The notes beneath the pieces were generated by a model, which had not been told where the DNA came from, ran no database searches, and was given only the letters and a program-made list of their open reading frames with translations. Of a stretch of 64,000 nucleotides of DNA, positions 10,593-26,600 are shown one piece after another. Positions within the stretch are counted from its first letter, which is position 1. Each line of letters starts with the position of its first letter. The stretch comes from Eustoma russellianum (taxonomy: Eukaryota > Streptophyta > Magnoliopsida > Gentianales > Gentianaceae), in the NCBI GenBank assembly GCA_036186865.1, contig AP025048.1:30430852-30494851 (forward strand). The letters run 5' to 3'. Position numbers and translations under genes: made by a program.

Positions 10593-13030
10593 GGTGAAGT
10601 TATGATGGGATCCTTGATCCACATCACACTTAGCCATTCTAAAGATTCATCATCATAAATCCAACACTTATCTACATCATGCATGTCATAAACTTAAGGA
10701 AAATACCTTCTTACCCTTTATGATGCTCTCGTCCAAATCCTCAAAACAGTCCACTTTTTGGACTTTAACATCAATCCTTATTTTCTTAATCTACATACTT
10801 GTCACATCACCCACTAGCAAGTCAAAGGATACATTGTACACATATTTTTGTATGCATAAATCTATATGCGTAAATGAACACTTTGTTGGTACATATATAA
10901 ATATACACTTGGCAGAATGGCCTTATGCCCATGCAAAACTTGAATCACCACTTCAATTACTCTTCATACATGTATCATAATTGCAACACTTAGCATTTTA
11001 ACATTCAATGGTCTTGAACATGAATTTATGGTACATTGCCAAATGACAGGCAAAATATCTTACTTATGCATTTTACTTCAAGAACATGCATCCTACCTAT
11101 GATTTTTATATCACTTAACCACATGCATGTTAGTTTCCATCATAGAGGTGATTCAAAAGTCATGATCACGATGATGTTCATGAAAAAAACACGTTCAACA
11201 CAAAGGATGATGAAAACTATGAAAACATACTTCTTGAGCCATAATCATCAAGATTATACTTGATTATGAAGATGGATGATCAAGGTCAAGAGGGTGGCTA
11301 AAAACAGCCCCCAACCGAGTGTACATGCTTCAAAATAGCCATGATGATCATCAGGAAACAAACTTTTGTGGTCAAGCAATATAGCCATGAATATGATGCC
11401 TCATATACATGATAAATTAAGACCATCAACATGCATGAAAACAAAAAATCATCAAGAAACATATAGATGATGATCATCATGAAAATACATAAGAAAATAC
11501 TTCAAAGTTAGACTCTTAGTACACTTTTCATGATATGACACATGCATCCATGTTCTATCACTAGATGAGACATGCAACAACATATGAATCTATCATTCAT
11601 CTTCATTTTCACATGCAAGACTCTTTTTCATTTCATCTTGGTCATATACATACACATATTCATACATCACATATAGACATCACATATCTTGCATGCCAAA
11701 ATACTTTTTGCATATCCATACTAAAAAATCATTGAACATATTTCATGAATGATCCAAGTTTATATATGAATATACATACTTATATTTTCAACATGCATGA
11801 AGAAACTAGGTGGAGTACTTGCCTTTTCTTGGACTTAACCTTAAAATAAAAAGGATTTCTTCTCCTTTTTCCTTGAGGGTGCACACGGCCTAATAGGCTA
11901 GAAAAGAAGAAGGCTTAGTCATCTTAGAGAAAAATACTTAGAGTTCTCTATTATCAAACCTTATTAAAATCATACCTTTGAATATTCTTAAGGCTACCTT
12001 CCTTCTTCAACTTAGATAATTTCATAACTCCTTTTTGTGGAACTCTTGGCCTTGGTGATGAAATAGGAGAAAAATTTGAGCAATTTAGAAAGATGATAGG
12101 AGGAGAAATTAACAGAATTGATGGTGTAGATTCTTACCTTAGGTGTGGGTTAGAGGCTGCCAAGGCTTGAATTTCTCCTCATTCTCTTAAACTTGGAGAG
12201 ATTTTTCTCCCTTTTTCTCCATAGGGCTCACGCATTTGGGGGGTTTGGAGGTTGAAGAATTTTTGTTCTTTCTTGTTAAGAAGAGAGAGGAGTGCTCTTG
12301 TTGAGAATGGATGTGAAAATGAGGAAATGGATGAAAAATGAAGTTTCACCTTTTTTATCCCTTCATGGTCGGTTCTGGTGTTTGGGGTTAGTGGGGGAAT
12401 CTTCATCATTGCCTTGGTTGGTGAAAAGAAAGAAATGATGAAGGTTGTAAGACTTGCATGAAAAATAATTGGTTGGAAAGGTAGAGTGTGGGATGATAGA
12501 AAAGAAGGAAATCTCTTCCCCTCTCTTGCATGGTGGTCAGCCAAATGGGGTGAAGGATGGGAATGGTTTTGATTGAAATCGGAATAGAAATGACAAGATG
12601 GAGAATGCATGTAATATGGTTGGTTGAAGATTGAGTGGTGTAAAAAAAATTTCTTCCTTTACTTTCCTTAGGTTGGTCGAGTAAATGATGGGGTAATGGA
12701 GTGAAATGATGGTGTGTTGAAAGTGTAAGGAATATGATAAAATGAAGACTTTTAGTAGAAGGAAGTGCGCAGGGGTTGAACACTTGTTAATTTTCTAAAG
12801 TGTTGTAAGAAGGATAATGTTGGTGGGAGAAAGAAAATAAAATAATTCCCCACTATTTTCCTTAGTGGGGGCCGGCTAGGGTGCCCTTGGGTGAGTAAAA
12901 TAGGACAAAAATTTGTCTACCTCATTTTCCATGTTTAACCTTTTCTTTTTCTTTTATTTTAATATACACAGTAGTTGTGTCCTACTTTTCAATTTCATTT
13001 AATTATCTCACATAAATTACTTTGTTACAT
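10593..13030 (-). mobile_element. Minus-strand gypsy-like LTR/leader debris
   Basis: No coding domain is found. On the minus strand near 12130-12190 a leader ends CACCTAAG followed by GTAAGAATC, a plausible splice donor, similar in layout to the leader near 60-290. His/Ser/Pro-rich open frames at 12179-12783 (minus) lie within this leader region and lack any recognised motif. 10720-11800 is AT-rich with many ATGATGATCAT-like words and no clear element. Confidence 0.3.
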
Positions 13031-13181
13031 AGAGCCGGGTGTCTCACTGGAAGCATACTCTCTATCCCTTGGGACAGAGGTATTGTCTGCCTACTATTTA
13101 CCCTCCCCAGACCCTAACGATAGCTTTTGCTGTCGTTGAGATATACTGGGTACGGATGATGATGATGATGATGATGATGAT
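13031..13181 (+). mobile_element. RTE-type LINE 3' tail, severely 5'-truncated
   Basis: It matches the 3' end of the LINE at 35806-36746: AGAGCCGG, TCACTGGAAGCA, CAGACCCTAACGATAGCTTT, GATATACTGGGT, then a (GAT)n tail. Only about 150 bp of the 3' UTR and tail remain. A target duplication is not obvious. It abuts the truncated reverse transcriptase of copia element H. Confidence 0.85.
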
Positions 13182-13439
13182 CTTTATCAAGTTTTGCAAT
13201 TTTGCTCATTTGTGTGCTTACGCTCTTGCCATCATCAAATTTGTACTTCTTAAGGAGATCTTTAGTGTACTTGTTTGAGAAAGATACACTCCCTCTTTGG
13301 TTTGTTTAATTTGAAGCTCAAGAAAGTAGTTGAGTTCTTCCCTTATGCTCATCTCAAATTCCACTTTCATTAACTCAGCAAAATGCTCATATATAGAATT
13401 ACTAGTAGCACCAAATATAATATCATTAACATATATTTG
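13178..13439 (-). pseudogene. Copia reverse transcriptase, C-terminal part (element H)
   Basis: The minus-strand frame reads IYVNDIIFGATSNSIYEHF, FEMSIREELNYFLELQIKQT and GVYLSQ, the conserved RT block of copia elements. The catalytic YVDD box is YVND here, so the first of the two paired active-site aspartates is changed. A frameshift follows GVYLSQ. The frame joins the 16099-16470 part once the inserted LTR is ignored. The left end runs into a GAT repeat of the LINE tail. Confidence 0.85.
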
Positions 13440-16098
13440 TGTTGAGAAAAAGGGTTTGAGTGATTTACAAATGCGTGAATTAAATACTACGTGCTTACGA
13501 AATGCACGAATAAATTATTACTTGACACGCTTATATGATAAACATGTTTTACATGCTTATATATATTGTTGCCGTACTAACAAGCCATGAGGCGTTAAAG
13601 CTTACATCCTATGGCAAACATTTGTTGTCTTTGTAATATTTTCAGGTGCCATAATTAATGAACTAAACTAGTTCATTGAGTGAAGTGATTAAGTTAATGA
13701 ACTAACTAGTTCATTAAATGAAGACACATTTGGAGAGAGTTATATGGCAAAAAATTTGAAATGGAAAGTCTCCTCATCCTAGTAATTTCACACGCCAATG
13801 ATATATAATATATATATATATCCATATTTTTTTTAAAAAGCCACTATATACTTATATTCCGACATACCACCGACACATCACATATATTATAAACATACGT
13901 CGATGTCACACCACTATATACACCTCATATTTATGAGTATATTCAGGTCTTATATCATATTTTATAAGTCATGGTGACGTCAAAATTATAACAACATGTT
14001 ACAAGGTCATAAGTCGAAAATTGTCGTATCGGGTGACAACCGAAACTTCACCTACATGTCACGTACTTGCCATAAAAAGATGGATAGCCTATATACATCA
14101 AAATTACTCACAAAATTTGTGGTCCACATGTTACAATCAGCCACAAATCAGCCACAATTTAACCTAGAATTGTGGAGAATTCAAACTTAAGCCTATTTTG
14201 TCACCTGGGACGTTTTATACTAATCCATTGGAGCTGAATATACACATCATTTCATGTATATTATATTTGACAAAATATACATTACATGTGTAAGAAGTTT
14301 GAAATTAATCGGAGAAAAATTGCGTAATCGACGAAAGTCGAAAATTCGGTTTTCTACGAATGTACACACATGGAATGTTTTTGGCATTGATGTAACATGT
14401 ATCTAGACACTTTTTTTACATTCAAGACATGTTAGAGTTTTCTAGAAAATTCAAATTATGGCTGATTGCAATTTACCATGTATGTATGAATATTGTGCAT
14501 TATTTGACAAAGTGATATAAAAGAATTCAGCACATGTGCAGCCTATTTCACACGCCTAGTTTAGTATTTTTGGAGCCTAGGTGGAGCTTATTTGGAACTT
14601 TAATTGATGGAGAATAAGCACACATGATTGGTGATATTGAAGAGGGAAACACACAAGGAAACAATTCAAAATACAACACATGCTGAAATTTCAGCACATG
14701 TTGTTTGTTATGGACGAATTTTGGTGCATTTTCATCTTCAATTTTATCCCAAAATTGAAGGGGATTAAATTGTTATTATATGGTAATTATTCATCTTGAT
14801 TTTGAGCACATGTTTTCAGATTTTTTAAAGAAATTCAAGCCCATTTAAAGTGTGCCAAGGTGGATTAATGTTGGCCAATCAACATGTGATAACTAGGTAA
14901 AGACAAGTCATCCCTCTAATCATATTGCACCAAATAAGCAAGTTTATTTCATCTTTTACACAAGGCAATCTTCTAAGGGTATTCAAGAAAATTCTCAAGG
15001 ATAAAGAGGAACCCTAGGGGGTGGCCACATTGGTATAAAAAGAAGAAGATGTTGGAAGATAAGGGTATGCAACAATTCATATTCTTACAAGTGCAAAAAG
15101 CAAGACTACTCTCTTCTTCTTCCTTTATTTCTTTCTCTTCTTCTTAGTCTTAAGCCTATCATTCATATATTCTACATATTATATAGGCTTTGATTATATC
15201 ACCTATACACGTTCATTGCTTGTAAAAGGTTAATCAAGGTGTTATCAAACCTTCATTCGATCGGTGGTGGTGTTCGTGATTGGTTTGTTTGATTGTTTTG
15301 ATTGTAAAAGGGTGGAGATGGTGTTTAACTCCAGTCACCCCTTGTGGTAAGGTGTTTTTGTGTTTAGTGATAACTGAGGAAGGTGCCCTCGAAGACAGGA
15401 GTAGGTTGTTTTAACCGAACCAGTATAAAATTCTCGATGTTCTTACTTTTCAGCACTTTTACTTTCAGTTCTTGTTTTCTGCATTGTTTTCATTAGCATG
15501 GTAAAAATAGCAAACGGTTTTCAAAACTCACCAAAATTTGCAGAAACATAGACATATGTCTTAGCTTACATTTGGGAAAGTTTCATCTCACTTGGATAAG
15601 TATAAGTCAGTCAAACGTTAATATTTCTGAGACTAGTGCAATCTGATTTTCAGATCTGCAAAGGTTGAGAACATCAACATGGTTGACAAACTTGCCAAAA
15701 GAATTTTGAAAAAATGTTTCAAATCTTTACATTACGTATTCTAATGGTCATATCATAAAATTTTCAGATCATTTGGAGTTGTAAATTAATAGGAATAGAT
15801 TTTTCATTTTGAGGAACAGTTTCTGGTAGATTGACACAAAAAACATTTTTTCAAGGTCTTGTACTTTAAATATTAATCTGAAATTTTTATGACATATACG
15901 TAACATCTGAAAGTACTTTGTCACCAAATTTCATAATTTTTGAAGGTCTATAACCTGATCATCTAGTTAATCAAAAACCGGGTCTAAAAAGAGAATCTGT
16001 TTTGAGAAGTGGGTAATTGGTAACAAAAAGTTTTAAAAACCAATTTTTTCCGCACCCATTATTCAACTCCCTTCTAGCGATGCTATACAGGTCCTACA
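13440..16098 (+). mobile_element. Solo A-type copia LTR, 2659 bp
   Basis: It starts TGTTGAGAAAAAGGG and ends GGTGCTATACAGGTCCTACA. Flanks are ATTTG (13435-13439) and ATTCG (16099-16103), a 5-bp target duplication with one difference. Landmarks are twin CTAGTT palindromes near 13660-13720, one family palindrome (TGCTGAAATTTCAGCA, 14681-14696), a TATA box (TATAAAAA, 15034-15041), and leader hairpins near 15227-15253, 15305-15345 and 15373-15391. A solo LTR arises by recombination between the two LTRs of a full element. It interrupts the H reverse transcriptase. Confidence 0.9.
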
Positions 16099-16470
16099 AT
16101 TCGTATAAGTGAATGATTACTTCCTTGTTCTTTGATAAACAAGGCATATCAACTTTTCCTCTTGAAAGACCGTTTTCAAGAAGGAAGTTGCTCAATCTCT
16201 CATACCAAGTTCTTGGAGTTTGTTTTAGTCTTTAAAGAGTTCTTTTGAGTTTAAAGACATGATTTGGGTAATCATGGTCTTCAAAGCCCAGTGGTTTATC
16301 TACATATACTCCTTCTTTAATATTATCATTTAAGAAGTCCGATTTTACGTCCATTTGATATATTTTAATGTCTCATCATAATCAATTTCTTCTTCTTGTC
16401 TATATCTTTGTGCTAGCAGCCTAGTTTTATTCTTTATTGTATTTCCTTCGTCATCTATTTTATTTTTACA
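16099..16470 (-). pseudogene. Copia reverse transcriptase, N-terminal part (element H)
   Basis: Readable minus-strand blocks are YQMDVKSDFLNDNIKEGVYV, KPLGFEDHDYPNHVFKLKRT and RLKQTPRTWYERLSNFLLEN, followed by GLSRGKVD. They correspond to RT domains upstream of the catalytic box, including the first catalytic Asp in QMDVKSDFL. At least one stop separates KRTL from RLKQT. The right edge degrades gradually; 16470-16880 has no confidently readable blocks. Confidence 0.8.
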
Positions 16471-17099
16471 TATCTGTTTAGTTCTAATAGTAGTATGATC
16501 ATTAAGCTTAGGGGCTCCCAGACATCGCTCCTTTCAAATTGGCTTACCTCTTACTGCAATGCTATTACCCAATGTTTATCAATTATAGTTTCTTTTATCC
16601 TTTTAGGTTCAACTTGTGAGATAAAGGCATTTTCATAAAATTTTCTCCTTGTTAACGTGCATTGGCCTGTTTACCTAATATTAATTTTTTACGATGATCT
16701 TTCCTATAAATGAATATGGTAAATTTGAAGTATTGCATTAAACTTCAATTTCCGCTTTTATCGTTGAGAAATATTGGTTTCCAAGTCGCTCAATTCTAAG
16801 ATCAACACAAGAATCATCTTTAGAAGCACATTCTATAGGGTTTTTTCAACTATTTATTTTCTCATCATCATTAATTTTTTTGTTCATCATCAAGTGAGTC
16901 ACTAAACATAACCTGAAATGACTCTTCAACTTTCATTATCTTTTCATTATATATTTTAACTCTGTTGCTATTGTTTGCATATTCTATAAACATTCATTCA
17001 TCTGCTTTGAAATCAAGTTTATCCAAGTTATCTTTGATGTTAAATATAAAACACTTACAAACAAAAACTTGATATTGGGTATAATTCCCTGCCAAAGTT

Positions 17100-17520
17100 T
17101 TAAGTAGTCTTTTTCAGAAATGGTCTCAGGTAAGCTCTATTAATTACATAGCAAGTGGTAATGACCGCTTCGAGGCAAAAATATTTAGGCAACTCAAACT
17201 CATTTATCATGGCTCTATGCATTTCTTGAAGAGTTCTATTTTTCCTTTCCATAACACCATTTTGTTGTGGGAATCTAAGAGCCAAGAAATTGTATCCTTA
17301 CCATTTGAATAGACAAAATTCTTGGAATTCACCATCAAATTCCCAACCTCTATCACTCCTAGTTTTCTTGATAGTATCTTTTTTTAAATTTTCTACTATC
17401 TTGCAAAGCTTGATAAAGTCTTGGCATGCATCATTCTTTTTACTAAAAAACTTAACCAAGTACACCTAAAAAAGTTCTCTACTGCCACAAAGGTGCAATG
17501 ACTCCATTTAGGCTTCCTGT
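17100..17520 (-). pseudogene. Copia integrase core fragment (element H)
   Basis: Minus-strand reading gives FSKKNDACQDFIKLCKIVE, TRSDRGWEFDGEFQEFC, then RFPQQNGVMERKNRTLQEMH and NRAYLRPFLKKT. The Asp in RSDRG and the Glu in NGVMERK correspond to the second and third residues of the DDE triad; the first Asp region is not readable. The part 17100-17285 is an open frame; the upstream half has stops. Confidence 0.85.
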
Positions 17521-17749
17521 ACCAATCCGCATACAAAACCATATAAAGAAATTCTAGAGGTTTCATAGCGGAGCTTTCATTTTTGGGCTTAAATATGAAC
17601 TCAACAAGCTTTGCCTTTTGACCAATGTCACGTAAGCCATGGTTTCAAAATTTACGTTTGGAAGACCTTGGACTTTTCATTTTTGCAAATCTCCTACGAA
17701 AAAAGAGTTACCATTTTCTCTATATCGAAAGGTTTTGGCTCTTCACTTC

Positions 17750-17865
17750 CAAAGTTTACCATTCCCTCAACTTGGATTTTGATCTTGGTGAATAAAATTT
17801 TGTCTCTTGTCGTATGAGTGGAAGATCCGTTGTCCATAAGCCATTTGGTTGCTTCTTCTTTAGCC
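17750..17865 (-). pseudogene. Copia protease fragment (element H)
   Basis: The minus-strand frame contains WLMDNGSSTHTTRDKILFTK. This matches the copia aspartic protease start (W.LDSGCSRHMTGD), with the catalytic DSG triplet changed to DNG. The frame is short and flanked by stops. Confidence 0.7.
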
Positions 17866-18336
17866 ATTTTATTGATCTTGAATACCTACAACACCAAATA
17901 GTTTATACTTAGCTACTCTTTGATGATCGGGTCTTTCTGGATTAGTTCTTCGACCTTTAGACTTTTAATCATACATACCATCATATCTAGCTCTACACAA
18001 AACTAGTACATGACATTTCTTACTGTAATAGAAACAAATATGTGTATACTTTGGTTGTGTATTCTTACGAGATAATAAAGCATTTTGAAAATTTTCGATT
18101 CTTGAGCTCTTGACTATATTTTTCTTTGATGGTAATTGACTAGGCTTAACATTTGAAACATTCTTTATAATTTAAACCTTGGAATGAGAAGACTCGAATC
18201 TAAGCCGGCTTTGTCATCTGACTCTTTGGTTCCAAGCAACTTGTCAAGATTATTTTTATCATTTGTTACTCTTCGTAAATCTAATATTAGCCTAACACAT
18301 CCTAACCTAGTTTCCATATTTTCTAGTGATACGGCC

Positions 18337-19380
18337 TTATGCATGTGAGTATGATATCATGTGCTTGATAAATGAAAATATTATTTCATGCAAACTCTTG
18401 TTTTCTAATATACATTTTCTAAACTCTTTCTTTAGATGTTTATATCTCAAATTTAGTTCTTCATGATCATCTTTTGAATGTCCTATTTCATCTTGTAAAT
18501 CAACACTAAAATGTGTAGAATGTACCTTAAAATCATCTTCAATTCCCATAAAGCACTTGCGTCATTTTTCTTGATTGTCAACTAAAACAATAAGTCCAGC
18601 ATCCTTGCCTTCATTATCTTCACCTTCTGATTCGGAAAGGAGGTCATCCCACGTGGTTACTTCTGTATTTAAGTCTTTTTCCTTTTGAAGGAAGAATTAT
18701 TTATCTTGCTTTTGTAGCTCTTTGACGTGAAAATCCGCAATGAAGTGACCCATTCGACCACACCCATAACAATTTTCACCCACTTCTTTACCTTTTGGAG
18801 AACTTTTGAAAAACTTCCTTGCGTGATATTTGTTTCTTGTTGTAACCCTTCTAAACTTCTAAGCTAGAAGTGCAGCTTCTTCATCCGAATTTTCGAACAC
18901 TACCTCCAATCCTTTGTTTGACACATGAGTATTCTTAATAATATCCAACCTATTTTGCTCATCAACTAAGATTTAACAAGTCAAAAATTTTCGAATAATT
19001 CATCAAACGAATGTCTTGAGATTTTTAAACTTGGTAATGACCATCACTTTGGGTGTCCACTCTCTTGGTAAGGAGGTAAGTAACTTTCAGACAAGATCTG
19101 TATTTGATATTTTCTTGTCAAGCATGGAGAGTTGATTTACAATCTGAGTTAATCGATCAATAGTTTCACCAATCCTTTTATTGCTCCTCATACTGCACAT
19201 TTCATAGTCCTTAATAAGCATAAGCTTTTTGGCAATTCTTAATTGCTCGGTTATTTCATGGATAATCTCCAATCTCTTCCATGCTTCATGAGCCATTGCA
19301 AGATCTTGAAGCCCAATGAACTCCGTAGTGGTTAGAGAACTTGAAAGAATATCAAATTCTTTCTTAGTTCCGTGACCATC
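18337..19380 (-). pseudogene. Copia gag remnant (element H)
   Basis: From right to left on the minus strand: a UBN2-type core (AHEAWKRLEIIHEITEQLRI, SMRSNKRIGETIDRLTQIVN, about 19087-19296); a zinc knuckle at about 18725-18780 (CYGCGRMGHFIADF); then a coiled-coil C-terminal region at 18337-18549. The knuckle's last cysteine is phenylalanine, so a CX2CX4HX4C site would be incomplete. Stops and shifts separate the blocks. Confidence 0.8.
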
Positions 19381-19390
19381 ACTCTAGAAG

Positions 19391-20757
19391 AGGGGTGGAT
19401 AGAGTGTTGGAAATTATTTGAAATTTTCTCGGTTTAGCTCACTCCAACTCAAACGCTCTCCAAAATAAGAAAGAAGAATATGAGAGATAATGAGTTTGTA
19501 ACACACAATTTAGAGTGGTTTAAATCTTCTTGATTCTACTCCACCGCCACTTTGTGTCCAAAGTGGATTTTCAACAACCACTTTCTTATTTTCTTCAACA
19601 AGGAACAAGAACAACAGCAGCAATACTTACACTAACAATTAGTGCAAGCAGCAACAAAAACTGTAGCAACTTATTACACAAACACTTTGTACAACATTAA
19701 CTACAATAACAGCAGCTTATTACACAAACATTTTATGCAACATCGGCAACCACAGCTACAAGTAAGAACTACTTCTGGCTTCTTCACAACTTCAACAATG
19801 TTCTATCAAAGAACTTTCACCAAATGGATTTTGGAGAAGAAGTGAAAGTGCACTTTCTAATAAGTTTTAATCACAAGTAAGAGATCAAATATGTATAGTT
19901 TCTCTTGTGTTAGACTTAACACAACAACGAAAATAAGCAACAAAAGCTTAATGAACTTTAAACACTTTTGCACATTTGAGAGCATTTTATAAATTAGGAG
20001 ATGAAGCTTGAAGAGGATGAAAGTGCGTAAATGTCTTATATGAGCTTCTTCAATACAGAAAGGGTGTGAGTTATGTTTTTGCATCTTGCATTAAGTTTTC
20101 AACTCAATCAAATGTCTTGAAAATGTCCAAATAGTCTGTAGTCACCCTATAGCTGGATTTGATGCTCCATAGTCACCCTAGAATATCTTAGGCATGTTTG
20201 CCATAATCAATAAAGCATTATAGATGTTGCAAAAAAGTCCACAAGATATCTGAGTAAGATTGGAGACAGAGAAAACATTTAAATCTTCCTTGGATTTTGT
20301 TCCAATGGCTATAAAAATTTGAGACTGATGTCACATTAATCGATCAAACTAGCCACTGTACCATCATCAATTAATCAATAAACCAATACAATTCACCCAA
20401 CTTAATATCAACTTAAACATGCAATCATAACTCTATTCCCTCAACAACTCATCAAAATAGAGTGAAGAATCACCCAACTTCAACGTTTATTCAGTCATCC
20501 AATGACACAAGGCAGAAACAACAAAATTATTAAAGAACTAACTATCCTTGAGCTCTTTTTGTAGATTCTTCGTTTGGACCATTCAAAAATGATTAAATGC
20601 ATCTTATTCACTAACAAGTCTTGATTCCTATCGAACTTAGAGATTTTCTCTTTTAGATCATAGCTAGATCTGAAAATCTAACCATTGTATTTGCTTAACT
20701 CTTTATGTCATACTCACCTTCTTGTTATGCTGATTTTCAATTTAATGTCCGAGAAAA
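19391..20757 (-). mobile_element. Probable 5' LTR region of element H
   Basis: The minus-strand sequence just upstream of gag, CTATCCACCCCTCTTCTAGA, resembles the U5 end of the A/B/F LTRs (CTATTCAACCCCCCTTCTAGTGGTG), so the bases to the right should be its LTR. A second LTR-end-like phrase on the minus strand, ATTCAACCATCTAGTGGTG, lies at about 20762-20780. The order is unusual and suggests rearrangement. No PBS is intact and no coding domain is visible. Confidence 0.35.
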
Positions 20758-21131
20758 CACCACTAGATGGTTGAATATCTGATCTCGAAGGTTGACAAAA
20801 CTGTTTTGTTCTCTTCTGTTCCTAGTTTGCGCGTGCAACAAAGGAGACGAATGAACTTTCTTTTCTTTTTCTTTTCCAATAACGAATAAGGCAACAATAA
20901 ATAAATGGTAAATTTACCTTTCGCCCTTATTTTAATAATTATTTTTCTTAGACATGACAAAGTATATATACATATGTATGTATGTGTATATATATGTGTC
21001 TATATGTGTCTACGTTCACATATAGAGAAAGAGACCCACACATATCTAGTCGACCACCCTTGCTATGCACGCAATTTAAATAAAACAGTAAATTAAGTAA
21101 GTAAATGATATGTTGTTTCGCAAAGTAAAGA
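20758..21131. other. Flank of element G with (TATG)n tract and a ~110-bp segment duplicated on the far side
   Basis: 20960-21010 is a TATG/TATA-rich microsatellite. 21020-21130 (starting CACATATAGAGAAAGAGAC and ending TTTCGCAAAGTAAAG) is repeated at about 37974-38083 on the other side of element G. It contains no gene. The duplicated part lies immediately against the left LTR of G. Confidence 0.7.
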
Positions 21132-23672
<2,541 letters not shown>

Positions 23673-26600
23673 ACATCCTACCCCCCTTACAAAAAGTTTC
23701 GTCCTCGAAACTTGCATATTACATAATCAACACTTAATTTAGTCTACTTGATCTATTCACCTAGATAATGATCAAGCTAAATATCTCTTGCGCTTTCCAA
23801 CATGCTAACCACTTCACTCCTTTATCACAGGCTAAGGCTTCAAAATTACTCCTTATACACCAACAAGGCAATTTCTGATCCATTGTCCTTTTGCTTATTA
23901 AAATCATTACATAATCTATCTATGATTATCGAATCAACCTTAAGGGTATTGCCATCATACTAAGGGTTCTACAACCGAGTCATCGGTCTATAACTTTCTT
24001 TTATCTGCGGTAATCAGCAGCCCTCGTAAATCAATTTTTAGGTACACTACAATCTTTAACTTAATGCCTTGTTCATAAAACTCATCTCTGGAATCGTATG
24101 TATTTTCGGGATACATTTTACTCTAGTATGATTCAATTTAGTCATCGCTGGTATCTCACAAAGTGATCTAGTCCTTATAGGGCTCAATCCTTAGCTTAAT
24201 TCTCTATAATTAGTATGTACATACTTCCACTTATACCACTTGACGTGTGCCATTCAACTTATCACAGTCTACAATTTTGGATTCTCAAACACATTATATA
24301 TGATTCATCCCCCTAGATAATTAACGAAACTAATATTTTTGGTGTACGCCCATATGGTACTTGTTACACAAAAACCAAGTCCTCAAAATCATTTCTTATA
24401 TACTTACAAACTTACTCTATGATCATCCCTTTGCTTCTTTGAAAATATCAACAGCCTGATATACGAAATATGTGTATGGACAATAAATTCTTCTAATGAA
24501 AACGTGACTTACGTGGCTATAGTTTGAAATATAACTTTAGTTGTTTTAAAATAATACCATTTTTTGTAAACGCAAGAACCGAAATAATATACTTGTTTCT
24601 GCAAGGTGGTATTTCAAATGACTTCTTATAACGATGTAACTTGTTCGCAAAATATTTTGGTAAAATTACGTTTAAAAAGTTGAAAACTTAATAAGATAAG
24701 GTTTTATAAAATAACTAGAGTACGGTACCCTTCTTTTTCTAAACTAGGTATATATTTCGAAAGCTTTTTCTTGACTTGGCAAAATCTAGGTAAGGTCATC
24801 GCAAGCGGATAAATAACTTCGAAAATACTTTAATGGATAAAATGCTTGCAATATCAGTAGTCGTCAGATAAAATGGATTTTGACTAAAAGAGATGTAATG
24901 AAACGAATATTTGAGAAATATAAGAAATATGTAAATATATCATTCTTTGAAAACATCATCGTTTAAAAAAAATATATCTATCTCCCAAAGTTGTCGGAGT
25001 AGTTGAAATTTTATTATGTTGATATACAAATTCAGAGAAGCATATAGCCTTAAAAATTAGAATTATTTGAAATGTTTAGCAGCAAAATCTTTGAAATACC
25101 TTTGGAGTATGAAATATGTCTTGGTGTACGTGCTTATACGAAAACGTGTAATTACTTGAAAAATAATAGTCCAATACTTCGTATAATTTTCTAAGTCACC
25201 CCTTAATGTTAGTGAAAAGTCCACCTATGTACCATTTCTTATAAATCTTTCACTAAAGTTGTCCAACCCTAGTATGGCACATTAACTATTAATTAACTTA
25301 GGAAATTCTAATTCACCATGCTTCTATGCGCCTCATTGATCCAGTGTACCTCGTTACTTGGTTATTTGAACCATTAATTTTATTCTAGTTCATATGAAAA
25401 CCGCCACTACTTGTTCATGCCCGTTCTATTTTAATTCAAGCCTACTAAATTCAAATCAATTAACTCGAATATTTCTATAAATCAACACTTAACTAAAATT
25501 TTGTAAAGATTCATTATTCCCATGTATTTATTATAGCCGATTTACGTCTTTTTCTACCGATCAATACCTCTAATGAGACTAATACCGTCGTCCTACTTAA
25601 TAACTCTAAATTTCAACATCTTAACCCTAGGCTATAAATTCCTTCTTATGATTCTCTTGCTAAACGCTACTGGTTATAAGGCTTATGAATCGTTACTTAG
25701 TTTCGATTCTTTCTCTGTATAACATCTCTTAGTATCTATCATACTATAATAATTCATTTCTTAGTAGCTATTGTCTCAATTTAGATCTAAGCCGGCTCTG
25801 ATGCTACCGTCCAAGTAGGGATATGGGCCCGTTTTACTTTATCCGAATGGTACCGAGTCCCAAGTTGTTATTGCGGTGCAGTAGCCCGAGTTACTGTGTG
25901 ACCTATTAATATGTCGCTAGCATTTGCAGTAAGGTGTTCTAGTTAACATTTTAATTTATTCAAATTTTATAGTATTCAACTAGGGTTACTAAGATCACGG
26001 CTTAAAGAGTTATGATCAACTTAGATAAGGTAGAATTGTATAGGATACCTAGGTATACATGTTTCATAATCGATCGTCTCCTTAAGTCTAAGGTCATAAC
26101 TTACTTTTAGGATGTTCTTAGTATCATCCTTTCCTAGGTCTAAGATCATGTCTTATTTCTAAAATTATGCTTAGTGTATAATCAACGCTTATGACTACCT
26201 TCAGTACTTATGTCCAAGGCCAACTCTTAATCAGAATCGTTATTTATGTTTAAGATGGTGACTTATGTACAAGATCATCGCTTATAACTAAGTTCAGTTT
26301 CTATGTTCATGATCATTGCTTATGTTCAAATCATAACTTATCTCTAAGATTTTGACTTAAGGGCAAAAGCGTAACTTAATTTCTAATATCATGGCCTAAA
26401 TCTACATTTCCGCCATGGATCCAGAACCATTCTTTGAAGATCTTACATTCGGTGTGTGATACCTCTTGGACTCATTCTGAAGTTAAATCCAAGTGGTTGG
26501 CGGTGTCAGTTGTGCTGTACCAACACTCTCCTTCGCATCTCCTTGTAGAAGAATCTCAGGTCCGAGTGCGGTGGTGGTGGAGCTGGTGCCTGCTAGTTCC

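Larger units (their letters stand above)
13178..19390 (-). mobile_element. SIRE/Maximus-like copia element H, decayed, 3' end missing
   Basis: On the minus strand, from right to left, it shows gag, protease, integrase and reverse transcriptase fragments in copia order. RNase H and the 3' LTR are absent because the element is cut at ~13180, where an RTE LINE tail begins. Within RT it is split by a solo A-type LTR (13440-16098) with imperfect 5-bp duplications. The lineage call rests on motifs such as FGATSN and LELQIKQ in RT and on the PQQNGVMERKNRTLQEM integrase block. All frames contain stops and shifts, so it is dead. Confidence 0.8.

Noticed and set aside
12179..12783. Minus-strand His/Ser/Pro-rich open frames of up to 143 codons
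   Set aside because: They overlap each other and lie in an LTR leader with a splice-donor-like end; composition is low-complexity.
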